Positions 49,765 to 61,245 of a DNA stretch of 64,000 nt are shown here, piece by piece (position 1 is the stretch's first letter; each line of letters opens with the position of its first letter). The position numbers and the translations under genes were made by a program. Location: the NCBI GenBank assembly GCA_965247385.1, contig CBDFHG010000002.1:1364001-1428000 (forward strand), given 5' to 3'. Under the pieces are notes generated by a model, which was not told the DNA's origin, made no database searches, and saw only the letters and a program-made list of their open reading frames with translations. This DNA is from Thermohalobaculum sp965247385 (GTDB lineage: Bacteria > Pseudomonadota > Alphaproteobacteria > Rhodobacterales > Rhodobacteraceae).

Positions 49765-51921
49765 TCACTCGGCAGCCTGCGGTTCACGCGCCGCCCGGAT
49801 CAGGTTGATGATATTCTTCGCCGCCTCGGGAATATTGGTCCCCGGCCCGAAGATCGCCTTGACCCCCTTCGAATACAGGAACTCGTAATCCTGCTGCGGG
49901 ATCACCCCGCCGCAGATGACGATGATGTCGTCCGCCCCTTGCGCCTTCAACGCCTCGGTCAGTTGCGGTGCCAGGGTCTTGTGCCCGGCTGCCTGACTGG
50001 AGATGCCGATGACATGGACGTCATTGTCGATGGCATCCTGCGCCGCTTCGTCAGGGGTTTGGAACAGCGGGCCGACATCAACATCGAAGCCGATATCTGC
50101 AAATGCCGTGGCGATCACCTTGGCGCCCCGGTCGTGACCGTCCTGGCCCATCTTGACCACCAGCATCCGGGGGCGACGGCCTTCATCCTTGGCGAAGGTC
50201 TCAACCTCCCCCTGAATGGCAGCAAACTCCGCATCACCTTCATAGGCAGCGCCATAAACGCCCGACAATGTGCGTATCTCGGCCTGATGGCGTCCGAATG
50301 TTTTCTCCATGGCGTCCGATATCTCCCCGACGGTTGCTCGAGCCCGCGCCGCTTCGACGGCGGCGGCCAGCAGGTTTCCTGTTCCCCGCGCGGCCTCGTC
50401 CAGCGCCGCCAGCGCGGCGTCGCAGGCGGCCTGGTCGCGGGTGGCGCGGATCGTCTCCAGCCGGGCAACCTGGCTGGCGCGCACCTTGACGTTGTCGACA
50501 TCGCGAATATCGATCGCGTCCTCTCGGTCAGGCTGGAACTTGTTGACCCCGACAATCACCTCGTCGCCCCGGTCGATGGCGGCCTGGCGGCGCGCCGCGG
50601 CCTCCTCGATACGAAGCTTCGGCATACCCGTGATGATCGCCTTGGTCATACCGCCCATCGCATCGACCTCCTCGATCAGCTTCCACGCCTCGGTGGCAAG
50701 CTGATCGGTCAGCGCCTCGACATAATACGAGCCCGCCAGCGGATCGATCACCTTGGTTACCCCGGTCTCGTTCTGCAGGATCAATTGAGTGTTGCGTGCG
50801 ATCCGGGCAGAGTTTTCCGTTGGCAAAGCAATGGCTTCGTCGAACGAGTTCGTGTGCAGGGACTGGGTTCCGCCAAGTGCTGCCGACATCGCCTCGAAGG
50901 CGGTGCGGACGATGTTGTTGTAGGGGTCCTGCTCTTGCAAGCTGACGCCCGAGGTCTGGCAATGGGTGCGCAACATCAGGCTACCCGGCTTCTGCGGTTC
51001 GAATTCCTCCATGATCCGCGACCACAGCAGCCTCGCGGCCCGCAACTTCGCCGCCTCCATGAAGAAGTTCATGCCGATGCAGAAGAAGAACGACAGACGC
51101 CCGGCGAAGCTGTCCACATCCATGCCGCGCGCGATTGCCGCCTTCACGTATTCCCTGCCGTCGGCCAGGGTGAAGGCCAGTTCCTGCACCAGGTTCGCGC
51201 CAGCCTCCTGCATGTGGTAGCCCGAGATCGAGACAGAGTTAAAGCGCGGCATGTTTTTCGACGTGTATTCAATGATATCAGCGACGATCCTCATGCTATC
51301 ATCGGGTGGGTAGATATAGGTGTTCCGAACCATGAACTCCTTCAAAACGTCGTTCTGAATGGTTCCCGACAGCTTGGCCTTGTCGACCCCCTGCTCCTCG
51401 CCCGCAACGATGAAACTGGCCAGCACCGGGATCACCGCACCATTCATCGTCATCGAGACCGACATCTTGTCCAGCGGGATGCCGTCGAACAGGATCTTCA
51501 TGTCCTCGACACTGTCGATGGCGACACCTGCCTTGCCGACATCGCCAACCACGCGCGGATGATCGCTGTCATAGCCCCGATGCGTGGCCAGATCGAAGGC
51601 GACCGAGACCCCCATCTGCCCCGCCGCCAGCCCCTTGCGGTAGAAGGCGTTCGATTCCTCGGCGGTCGAGAACCCGGCATATTGCCGGATCGTCCAGGGC
51701 CGGCCCGGATACATCGTCGCCCTTGGACCACGGGTATACGGCGCCTCGCCGGGCAGCGAGCCCAGATGGCCAACCCCGGCCAGATCGTCTTCGGTGTAGA
51801 GCGGCTTGACCGCGATACCCTCCGGGGTCTCCCACGTCAGATCGTCGGGTGTGCGGGTCTTCAACTCACGCGCGGCCAGCGCCTTCCAGTCATCCAGCCT
51901 GGTGTTCGGTGTGTTACTCAT
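49765..51921 (-). CDS. scpA: Methylmalonyl-CoA mutase
   Basis: A 718-residue single-chain B12 mutase. The N-terminal substrate barrel reads [40 protein letters not shown]-type [39 protein letters not shown] and [15 protein letters not shown]. The C-terminal cobalamin domain has [20 protein letters not shown] (DGHDRG, B12-binding His) and [11 protein letters not shown]. It converts methylmalonyl-CoA to succinyl-CoA, the last step of propionyl-CoA assimilation. ATG 51921 follows GAAGGAAG. The epimerase gene is not in the window. Confidence 0.96.
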   Translation of the reverse strand: [718 protein letters not shown]

Positions 51922-51971
51922 GGCGACTTCCTTCTCGTGTGCGTTCAGGACCCCAATATCCGTATTGGCGG

Positions 51972-52799
51972 TCACTCGAACGAAAATCCGATGCCCCGCA
52001 GGAAGTCGCCGAAATCGGCGCGCTGCGGGTCGGTATACTGGCGGCGTTTGTCCTCGCGCCAGCCATAGGTTTCAGCGGTGCCAAATCGCTCCGGATCACG
52101 CTGACGCGCATAGGGCGCCGCGGCGATGCGCCGCGCATCATAGGCGGGGCCAAGCCGCGCGAAGGCGTCGCGGTCGTAGCGGTCTTCATGCACCGTGATG
52201 CCCAGATCGAGGCGCGGACTGATCGCCGCCTCGCTGGCGGGATATCCCATGCACAGCCCGGCCACCGGGAACACCCGGTCGGGCAGGTCCAGCAACCCGC
52301 TGACCCGCTCGGCCCGATTGCGGATCTGGCTAACCGGGCAGGAGCCCAGCCCCGCCAGCGCCGCCGCCGCCACGATCCCTTCCAGAACGATAGCGGCATC
52401 GACGGTTGCGTTGAACATGGCGTCGAAATGATCGTTGGGGAAGTCATCACCCTCGAACAGCGAAGCAAACCGCGCTCCATTGGCGCAAACCACCAGAAAC
52501 ACCGGCGTGCGGACAATCCAGTCCGCCCCGCCAATGCCCTCCAGAACCTCGCCGCGCAACGCATCGTCGCGCACCCAAACTACATCTGCCTGCTGCAAAT
52601 CGCTCTTGGTCGGCGCCGACAGCCCGGCCACCAACAGCAACCGCACCAACCCCTCCGGCACCTCACGCGCCGCATAATCGCGGCAGGATCGCCGATCGAG
52701 CAGCCGCGCCACGCCCCCTTGACCAGTGGGGTCGACGCCCTCCGTCGAGATGCCGGGGTCTGCGCCGAAGCGTGCGCGGATGGAATCGCGATGGGTCAC
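51972..52799 (-). CDS. Nitroreductase-family FMN oxidoreductase
   Basis: A 275-residue protein: LDRRSCRDYAAREVPEGLVR and LLLVAGLSAPTKSDLQQADV (FMN-binding N-terminus), TPVFLVVCANGARF, NATVDAAIVLEGIVAAAALA, LGSCPVSQIRNR, VFPVAGLCMGYPASEAAISP. Typical of NfsA/NfsB-like enzymes. GTG 52799 is chosen because AGGAGG lies 7 bp upstream; the upstream open frame is the shadow of neighbouring sequence. It ends 50 bp before the mutase start. Substrate unknown. Confidence 0.82.
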   Translation of the reverse strand: MTHRDSIRARFGADPGISTEGVDPTGQGGVARLLDRRSCRDYAAREVPEGLVRLLLVAGLSAPTKSDLQQADVVWVRDDALRGEVLEGIGGADWIVRTPVFLVVCANGARFASLFEGDDFPNDHFDAMFNATVDAAIVLEGIVAAAALAGLGSCPVSQIRNRAERVSGLLDLPDRVFPVAGLCMGYPASEAAISPRLDLGITVHEDRYDRDAFARLGPAYDARRIAAAPYARQRDPERFGTAETYGWREDKRRQYTDPQRADFGDFLRGIGFSFE

Positions 52800-52975
52800 C
52801 ACAGACCTCCTGCGGATGCATCGCCAGGATGCCACTGTTCTGCTCGCTTTGGTTTGATGCGATGCGTGGGCACCTTGTGTGCTGTCCTGCCCAAGCTCCG
52901 CCGCTGCCACACACTGGGCCGCATACTGGTTGCCAGGCGGCGGTTCGGCATCATTGATCGAGGGAGATTGAACCC

Positions 52976-53792
52976 ATGCAGCTTATCGGAACCAGCATCA
53001 TTGAGAGCGCCTGTATCCTCTCGATCGTCATATGCGCCGCTGTGCTGCTCGCGGCGAATCCTGCGCACTCCAACCACATTACTGGGCATGACCCAGATAA
53101 ATGCGGCGAGTATCCCCCCGGGGCCATCAAGGCACTGACGATTAAACACCCGAGCGCGGAGGTCATCGCCGTCGGTCATTCCGGCGGCGCAAATGCGATC
53201 GGTGCCATCATTGGCGAACATCACGGCTTGATCGATACCGCGATCCTGATCGATTGTCCGTGTGACCTCAAGAAATGGAAGTGGCGGCGGGACGGAAAGG
53301 TCTTTCCTCCAGAGAGAACGGCGGCCCCCCCAAGGAGCCAATCGCCGTCTTGTTTTTTCGATAAAGTCCGAATCTCGACCCGCGTGATCGCGATGACCGG
53401 CGACGACGAAACGAACACCTTCCCGGTTCTTGCGATCAACTACATCCGTGCGCTTAAAAAATGCTGGATCGACGCCCGGTTCATTCCGGTTGCCGGCGCG
53501 GGTCATGGTTTCACGAGCATTGCGCCAGCGGTGCTCGCCGAACTGAGTGCCGTCGTCAACAACCGGCAACTGCGCGAACGGGATCCGTTCCCGGAAGTTT
53601 ATCCAAATTATTGCGGAGCGCCTCCACACACGCATCCCCAGGGGCGCCAAATTTGCCCGAATCCTCGATTGCCGCGGCTGCCAAATCCGGGCTGCGCGGC
53701 GGCTACATTCGGTCCGTGGCAAGGGCATTCCGAAAGCACCACCAAAACACCACCGATGGGAAACGCCTGTTTCGTCGGGCCGGGTCATCGGA

Positions 53793-53809
<17 letters not shown>
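52976..53809 (+). CDS. Putative secreted alpha/beta-hydrolase-like protein, possibly degenerate
   Basis: Begins MQLIGTSIIESACILSIVIC with a hydrophobic export segment. It contains a nucleophile-elbow motif EVIAVGHSGGANAIGAII and later IAMTGDDETNTFPVLAINYI and FIPVAGAGHGFTSIAPAVLA, which suit the acid and histidine parts of a hydrolase triad. The N-terminal core strands are unusually short, and after VVNNRQLRE the composition changes, so a deletion and a read-through tail are suspected. The stop lies 17 bp inside the convergent pccA end. Confidence 0.45.
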
Positions 53810-55793
<1,984 letters not shown>

Positions 55794-55826
55794 ACGCTTA
55801 TGTCCTTCGGTTACTATTATACGGCA

Positions 55827-56234
55827 TCATTCCGGAGCCTCCGCGCCCACGGTCGCGAACTCGGCGGGCGAGGTGATCTCGACGAGTTCCAGATCGTCGG
55901 AATGCGTGACCTCGCGGTGGCGGATGCCGGGGGGCTGCAACACGCAACTCCCCTTGCGCAGGATTGTCTCGCCCTGCCCCTCATACTCGAACACCACCCA
56001 GCCCCGGGTTACATAAACCACCTGGAAATCGAGATCGTGAGTATGCCAGGCGGCCTCGGAATGCCGCCCCGGCACAGCGCGGATGACGTGGGCGCCGTAC
56101 TTGCATTGGGTCGCTTCGCTGATGCCAAGCTGACGGTACTCGAAGAAGGCCCGCAGCCCCTGCCCCTGGAACTTGCCTTCGTCGGCGTGGGCCACGGTAA
56201 AAGCCTGGCCTTTCCACATCTGATTCATCGTCAT
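55827..56234 (-). CDS. Cupin-domain protein
   Basis: A 135-residue single-domain cupin: AWHTHDLDFQVVYVTRGWVV holds the HxH...(E/Q) motif 1 and CVLQPPGIRHREVTHSDDLE motif 2 with the distal His. ATG 56234 overlaps the RidA stop (ATGA). An operon companion of unknown substrate; possibly a metal-dependent isomerase or sensor. Confidence 0.8.
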   Translation of the reverse strand: MTMNQMWKGQAFTVAHADEGKFQGQGLRAFFEYRQLGISEATQCKYGAHVIRAVPGRHSEAAWHTHDLDFQVVYVTRGWVVFEYEGQGETILRKGSCVLQPPGIRHREVTHSDDLELVEITSPAEFATVGAEAPE

Positions 56235-56632
56235 CCCTCCGGACGCTTGGCAATCATGTCGATTTCCACCAGCGCACCCACCGCCAGGGCGGTAACGCCG
56301 ATGGTGGTGCGGGCGGGCCGCCGGTCAGGCGGGAAGTAGCTCTGGTAGACCTCGTTGAAGGCGGCGAAATCGCGCTCGAACTCGGTCAGGTAGCAGCGGC
56401 ATTGCAGGACATGGGAGAGATCCAGCCCGACGCCGCCCAGGATCAGCTTCAGGTTCTCCATCACTCGGCGCGTCTGCGCCTCGATGCCGTCCGGCAGCGG
56501 TGCATCCGGGGCGGCGGGGTCGGTCGGCATCTGGCCGGTCAGCTTGACCCAGCCATCGCTTTCAACGGCGTGGCTGAAGGGCGCTACCGGCCGCGGGCCG
56601 GTGGAGATCATGTGGAAAACAGGATCGCTCAT
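56231..56632 (-). CDS. RidA-family protein (enamine/imine deaminase-like)
   Basis: A 133-residue YjgF/RidA fold: VAPFSHAVESDGWVKLTGQM, TRRVMENLKLILGGVGLDLS, HVLQCRCYLTEFERDFAAFN, RPARTTIGVTALAVGALVEI with the substrate-carboxylate Arg and late Glu. It may remove reactive imines; the exact substrate is open. Overlaps both neighbours by 4 bp. Confidence 0.88.
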   Translation of the reverse strand: MSDPVFHMISTGPRPVAPFSHAVESDGWVKLTGQMPTDPAAPDAPLPDGIEAQTRRVMENLKLILGGVGLDLSHVLQCRCYLTEFERDFAAFNEVYQSYFPPDRRPARTTIGVTALAVGALVEIDMIAKRPEG

Positions 56633-56988
56633 CCGCCCGCCCCCTCATCCAGCACATGGGGAAAGCTGACACGAACCACCGCAAGATCGACCCGCATTTC
56701 GGCCTCGTAGGATGCCGGATCGAAATCACTGCCAACCGCGGCAATCTCGCGCCCCAGCAACCAGTTGAGCCGCCCGGCATCCAGATTGCCGCGCTCGAAC
56801 GGCGCATCGCCATAACGCTCGATCAGCAGGGCGAGGAAGAACGCGTCGACCCGGCGCATATCCGCCTTGCGATCCCGGTAACGCTCGCGCGCCTGCAACA
56901 GCGTCGGCTTCTTGCCCGCACGCCGGATCGTCACCTTGTGATCGGTGCCGGGAGCGTATTCCGGGAAGCCTCGGTGCTTGAACATCAC
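56629..56988 (-). CDS. Conserved unknown protein in the pcc operon
   Basis: A 119-residue hydrophilic protein: MFKHRGFPEYAPGTDHKVTI, RRAGKKPTLLQARERYRDRK, VDAFFLALLIERYGDAPFER, LDAGRLNWLLGREIAAVGSD. No signal or membrane segment. It starts 5 bp after the pccB stop and overlaps RidA, so it is co-translated with the operon. No family recognised. Confidence 0.65.
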   Translation of the reverse strand: MMFKHRGFPEYAPGTDHKVTIRRAGKKPTLLQARERYRDRKADMRRVDAFFLALLIERYGDAPFERGNLDAGRLNWLLGREIAAVGSDFDPASYEAEMRVDLAVVRVSFPHVLDEGAGG

Positions 56989-56992
56989 ATCC

Positions 56993-58525
<1,533 letters not shown>

Positions 58526-58530
58526 CGCAA

Positions 58531-58568
58531 TTCTTCCTTCCAGGCGCGGTTCTTCCTTCCAGGCGTGG
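58531..58568 (-). repeat. 19-bp tandem duplication covering the pccB ribosome binding site
   Basis: TTCTTCCTTCCAGGCG.GG occurs twice in direct repeat (58531-58549 and 58550-58568), differing at one base. On the coding strand each copy carries GGAAGGAAGAA, so pccB has two potential Shine-Dalgarno sites; only the nearer is correctly spaced. Confidence 0.75.
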
Positions 58569-58642
58569 TGGCTTTCGCGTGTTTTCGCGCCCCGCGCCTG
58601 CAAAGGCTATAGAAAATGCGAAGGAAATTTGCAAAACTGCAA

Positions 58643-58754
58643 GGAGCTGACCCAGATAACTCATTTTTGGAGTTATCATGGAAGCTATGCGCAGGAGTCG
58701 TCTCGGTCCCTGTAAACAAGATCGTTTGATCGAGCATTTTGTGTCTGGATCGAC
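58643..58754 (+). mobile_element. Fragment of an IS1016-type (IS1595-family) element, 5' end only
   Basis: After a perfect 8-bp inverted repeat GATAACTC/GAGTTATC (58655-58662, 58670-58677), ATG 58685 opens MRRSRLGPCKQDRLIEHFVS, closely resembling the N-terminus of IS1016-like transposases. It is cut off after about 23 codons by the IS427 fragment. Sits between betA and pccB. Confidence 0.6.
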
Positions 58755-58838
58755 GGGCTGCAAGACCGACAGCAGTTCCTCAGCAATGATCTACGCCAGT
58801 GCCGCCGTGATAAACTCAAGATGAATCTCAACAGACCC
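58755..58838 (+). mobile_element. 3' end fragment of the IS427-type element
   Basis: The sequence from about 58755 (GCAAGACCGACAGCAG) through the transposase C-terminus (AMIYASAAVINSR) to the terminal repeat TGAATCTCAACAGACCC at 58822-58838 matches the relic at 34110-34194 with few differences. It abuts the IS1016-type fragment. Confidence 0.85.
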
Positions 58839-58914
58839 TGATGGATCATGCTCTATCTCATTGAATTGCGCGCTTTGCGAGTCGCAAAGTGAACCCACTT
58901 TGCTTGAATTCGCT

Positions 58915-60576
58915 CTAGCGATCCGATGTCTGCCAGCGCGGGTTGATCCATGGCTCGCGGTTCGATCTCGGCAGCGGATCACGGCCCAGGATATGGTCGG
59001 CCGCCTTCTCGCCAACCATGATCGAGGGCGCGTTCAGATTGCCGTTGGGGATGCTGGGGAAGATCGAACTGTCGGCAACCCGCAGCCCCTCGACCCCGAT
59101 CACCCGGCATTGCGGGTCCACCACCGCCATCGGATCGGTGGCAGCACCCATGCGGCAACTGCAACTGGGGTGGAAGGCGCTCTCCGCATGTTCGCGGATG
59201 AAGCCGTCCAGTTCGTCGTCGCTCTGCAACGCCGCCCCAGGCTGGATTTCCTTGCCCCGATAGGGCTCGAACGCAGCCTGGCCGAAGATCTCGCGCGTCA
59301 CCCGGATACTGTGGCGGAAATCGGCCCAATCCTCGTCGTGGCTCATGTAGTTGAACAGGATCGAGGGGTTTTCGCGCGGGTCACCCGAGCGCAGCGCCAC
59401 CGTTCCGCGCGAAGCCGAACGCATCGGCCCCACATGGGCCTGAAAGCCATGTCCCTCGACCGCCGCCTTGCCGTCATAGCGCACCGCCATCGGCAGGAAG
59501 TGGAACTGGATGTCCGGGTAATCGACCCCGGGCTTCGATCGGATGAAGGCAGCGCTCTCGAACTGGTTCGATGTGCCCAGCCCGGTCTTGAAGAACAGCC
59601 ATTGCGCCCCGATCACTGCCTTGCCGATCAGGTTGTAGTATTTGTACAGCGTGATCGGCTGGATGCAGGTCTGCTGGATGTAAAGCTCCAGATGGTCCTG
59701 CAAGTTCTGGCCAACGCCGGGGCGGTCGGCAACCAGTTCGACGCCGTGTTCAGCCAGATGCGCCGCCGGGCCGATACCCGACAACATCAGGATCTTGGGC
59801 GAGTTGATCGAGGAAGCGGCGACAATGATCTCGCGCCGGGCCGCGACCACTTCGATGCGGCCGCCGCGCTCGACCTCCACACCGGTGGCGCGGCCATCCT
59901 TGATTATCACCCGATGGGCGAAACATCGGATGATGTCGCAATTCGAGCGCTTCAGCGCCGGGCGCAAATAGGCGTTTGCGGTCGACCAGCGGCGGCCCTT
60001 CCAGACCGTCTGCTCCATCGGGCCGAAACCTTCCTGCTTCTCGCCGTTGTAATCACCGGTCAGTTCGAACCCCGCCTGGCGCCCGGCCTCGACGAACGCC
60101 TTGTACAGAGGATTGCACCGTTTTCCGCGGGTAACATGGAGCGGACCGGATTTACCCCGCCAGTCGCGATCACCGCCATGGCCACCATCATGCCAGGTTT
60201 CCATGCGATCAAAATAGGGGGCGACGTCCGAGTAGGACCAGCCATCCGCGCCCATCTCGGCCCAACGGTCGAAGTCGTGTGCATGGCCGCGCACGTAGAC
60301 CATGCCGTTGATCGAGGACGACCCGCCAATCACCTTGCCGCGCGGACAGGCCAGCCGCCGCCCGCCAAGATGCGGCTCGGGCTCGGACCGGTAGCCCCAG
60401 TCATAGCGTCCCATGTTCATCGGATAGCTCAGCGCCGCCGGCATCTGGATGAAGGGGCCCATATCGGTGCCGCCGAATTCCAGCACCAGCACCGAATGCT
60501 TTCCATCCTCGGACAGGCGGGAGGCCAAGGCCGCTCCGGCGGAGCCGGAGCCAATGATAACGAAATCAGCGTCCAC
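58915..60576 (-). CDS. betA: Choline dehydrogenase
   Basis: A 553-residue GMC oxidoreductase oxidising choline to betaine aldehyde. FAD motif FVIIGSGSAGAALASRLSE, then ACPRGKVIGGSSSINGMVYV (GMC signature 1), GPMEQTVWKGRRWSTANAYL, ASSINSPKILMLSGIGPA (signature 2), ESAFHPSCSCRMG with the active-site histidine, and NGNLNAPSIMVGEKAADHI. ATG 60576. Fourth gene after betI-betC-GST; betB (aldehyde dehydrogenase) is not in the window. Confidence 0.94.
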   Translation of the reverse strand: MDADFVIIGSGSAGAALASRLSEDGKHSVLVLEFGGTDMGPFIQMPAALSYPMNMGRYDWGYRSEPEPHLGGRRLACPRGKVIGGSSSINGMVYVRGHAHDFDRWAEMGADGWSYSDVAPYFDRMETWHDGGHGGDRDWRGKSGPLHVTRGKRCNPLYKAFVEAGRQAGFELTGDYNGEKQEGFGPMEQTVWKGRRWSTANAYLRPALKRSNCDIIRCFAHRVIIKDGRATGVEVERGGRIEVVAARREIIVAASSINSPKILMLSGIGPAAHLAEHGVELVADRPGVGQNLQDHLELYIQQTCIQPITLYKYYNLIGKAVIGAQWLFFKTGLGTSNQFESAAFIRSKPGVDYPDIQFHFLPMAVRYDGKAAVEGHGFQAHVGPMRSASRGTVALRSGDPRENPSILFNYMSHDEDWADFRHSIRVTREIFGQAAFEPYRGKEIQPGAALQSDDELDGFIREHAESAFHPSCSCRMGAATDPMAVVDPQCRVIGVEGLRVADSSIFPSIPNGNLNAPSIMVGEKAADHILGRDPLPRSNREPWINPRWQTSDR

Positions 60577-60600
60577 AAAGCCGCTCCATTTGTGTCGGGG

Positions 60601-61245
60601 TCATGTCACGCGCAGGCTCTCGTAGGACACCGTGGCGTGCTCGCGGTAGGCCGGGCGCTCCTGCAGCCGGGCGTAGTAGGCATCAAGGTTCGGGGTCGCC
60701 GCGCGCTCGAAATCCAGCGTGTAATAGCGGTAGAGGTTGTGGCCCAGCATGATGTCGGCGAAGCAGAAATGCTCGCCATTGAGGTATGGCCCGCCGCCCA
60801 GGCGGGCATCGATCATCGGCGTCAGCTTCTTCAGCCGCGCCGCGCCATCGGCGATTGCCGCCGGGTTGCGCTGGGCGGCGGGTGTGCGCACAAGCTGCCA
60901 GAACACCTGGTAGATCAGCGGCGGGCAGAAGCTGGTCTTGACCCACTCCGCCCACATGTCCAGCCGGGCGCGCACACCGGGATCGACGGGCCAGAATCCC
61001 TCGTCGCCATAACGCGCCGCCAAATAACGCAGGATCGCCGGGCTTTCCCACAGCACAAGATCACCATCTCGGATGGTCGGCACCAGCCCGTTCGGGTTCA
61101 TCCCCCGGTAATCCGGTTCGTCATTGCCGCCGAACTTGCCGCCCCAGTCGAGACGCTCGTGCTCGAGCCCAAGCTCAGCCACCGCCCACATCGCGACTTG
61201 AACATTCGACGAATTCTTGCGGCCCCAGATGGTGATCATCGTCAT
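60601..61245 (-). CDS. Glutathione S-transferase family protein
   Basis: A 214-residue protein. The thioredoxin-fold N-domain reads ITIWGRKNSSNVQVAMWAVA, NPNGLVPTIRDGDLVLWESP, AILRYLAARYG; the helical C-domain contains YLNGEHFCFADIMLGHNLYR. The serine/asparagine near RKNSSN is a candidate catalytic residue. ATG 61245 overlaps the betC stop (ATGA), so it is part of the bet operon although GST has no assigned step in choline oxidation. Confidence 0.85.
   Translation of the reverse strand: MTMITIWGRKNSSNVQVAMWAVAELGLEHERLDWGGKFGGNDEPDYRGMNPNGLVPTIRDGDLVLWESPAILRYLAARYGDEGFWPVDPGVRARLDMWAEWVKTSFCPPLIYQVFWQLVRTPAAQRNPAAIADGAARLKKLTPMIDARLGGGPYLNGEHFCFADIMLGHNLYRYYTLDFERAATPNLDAYYARLQERPAYREHATVSYESLRVT

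Noticed and set aside
49549..52068. 839-codon plus-strand open frame
   Set aside because: Antisense of methylmalonyl-CoA mutase; no recognisable domain.
52796..53788. 330-codon minus-strand ORF over the hydrolase-like gene
   Set aside because: No motifs; the plus strand carries a signal peptide and a GHSGG elbow, so the minus frame is a shadow.
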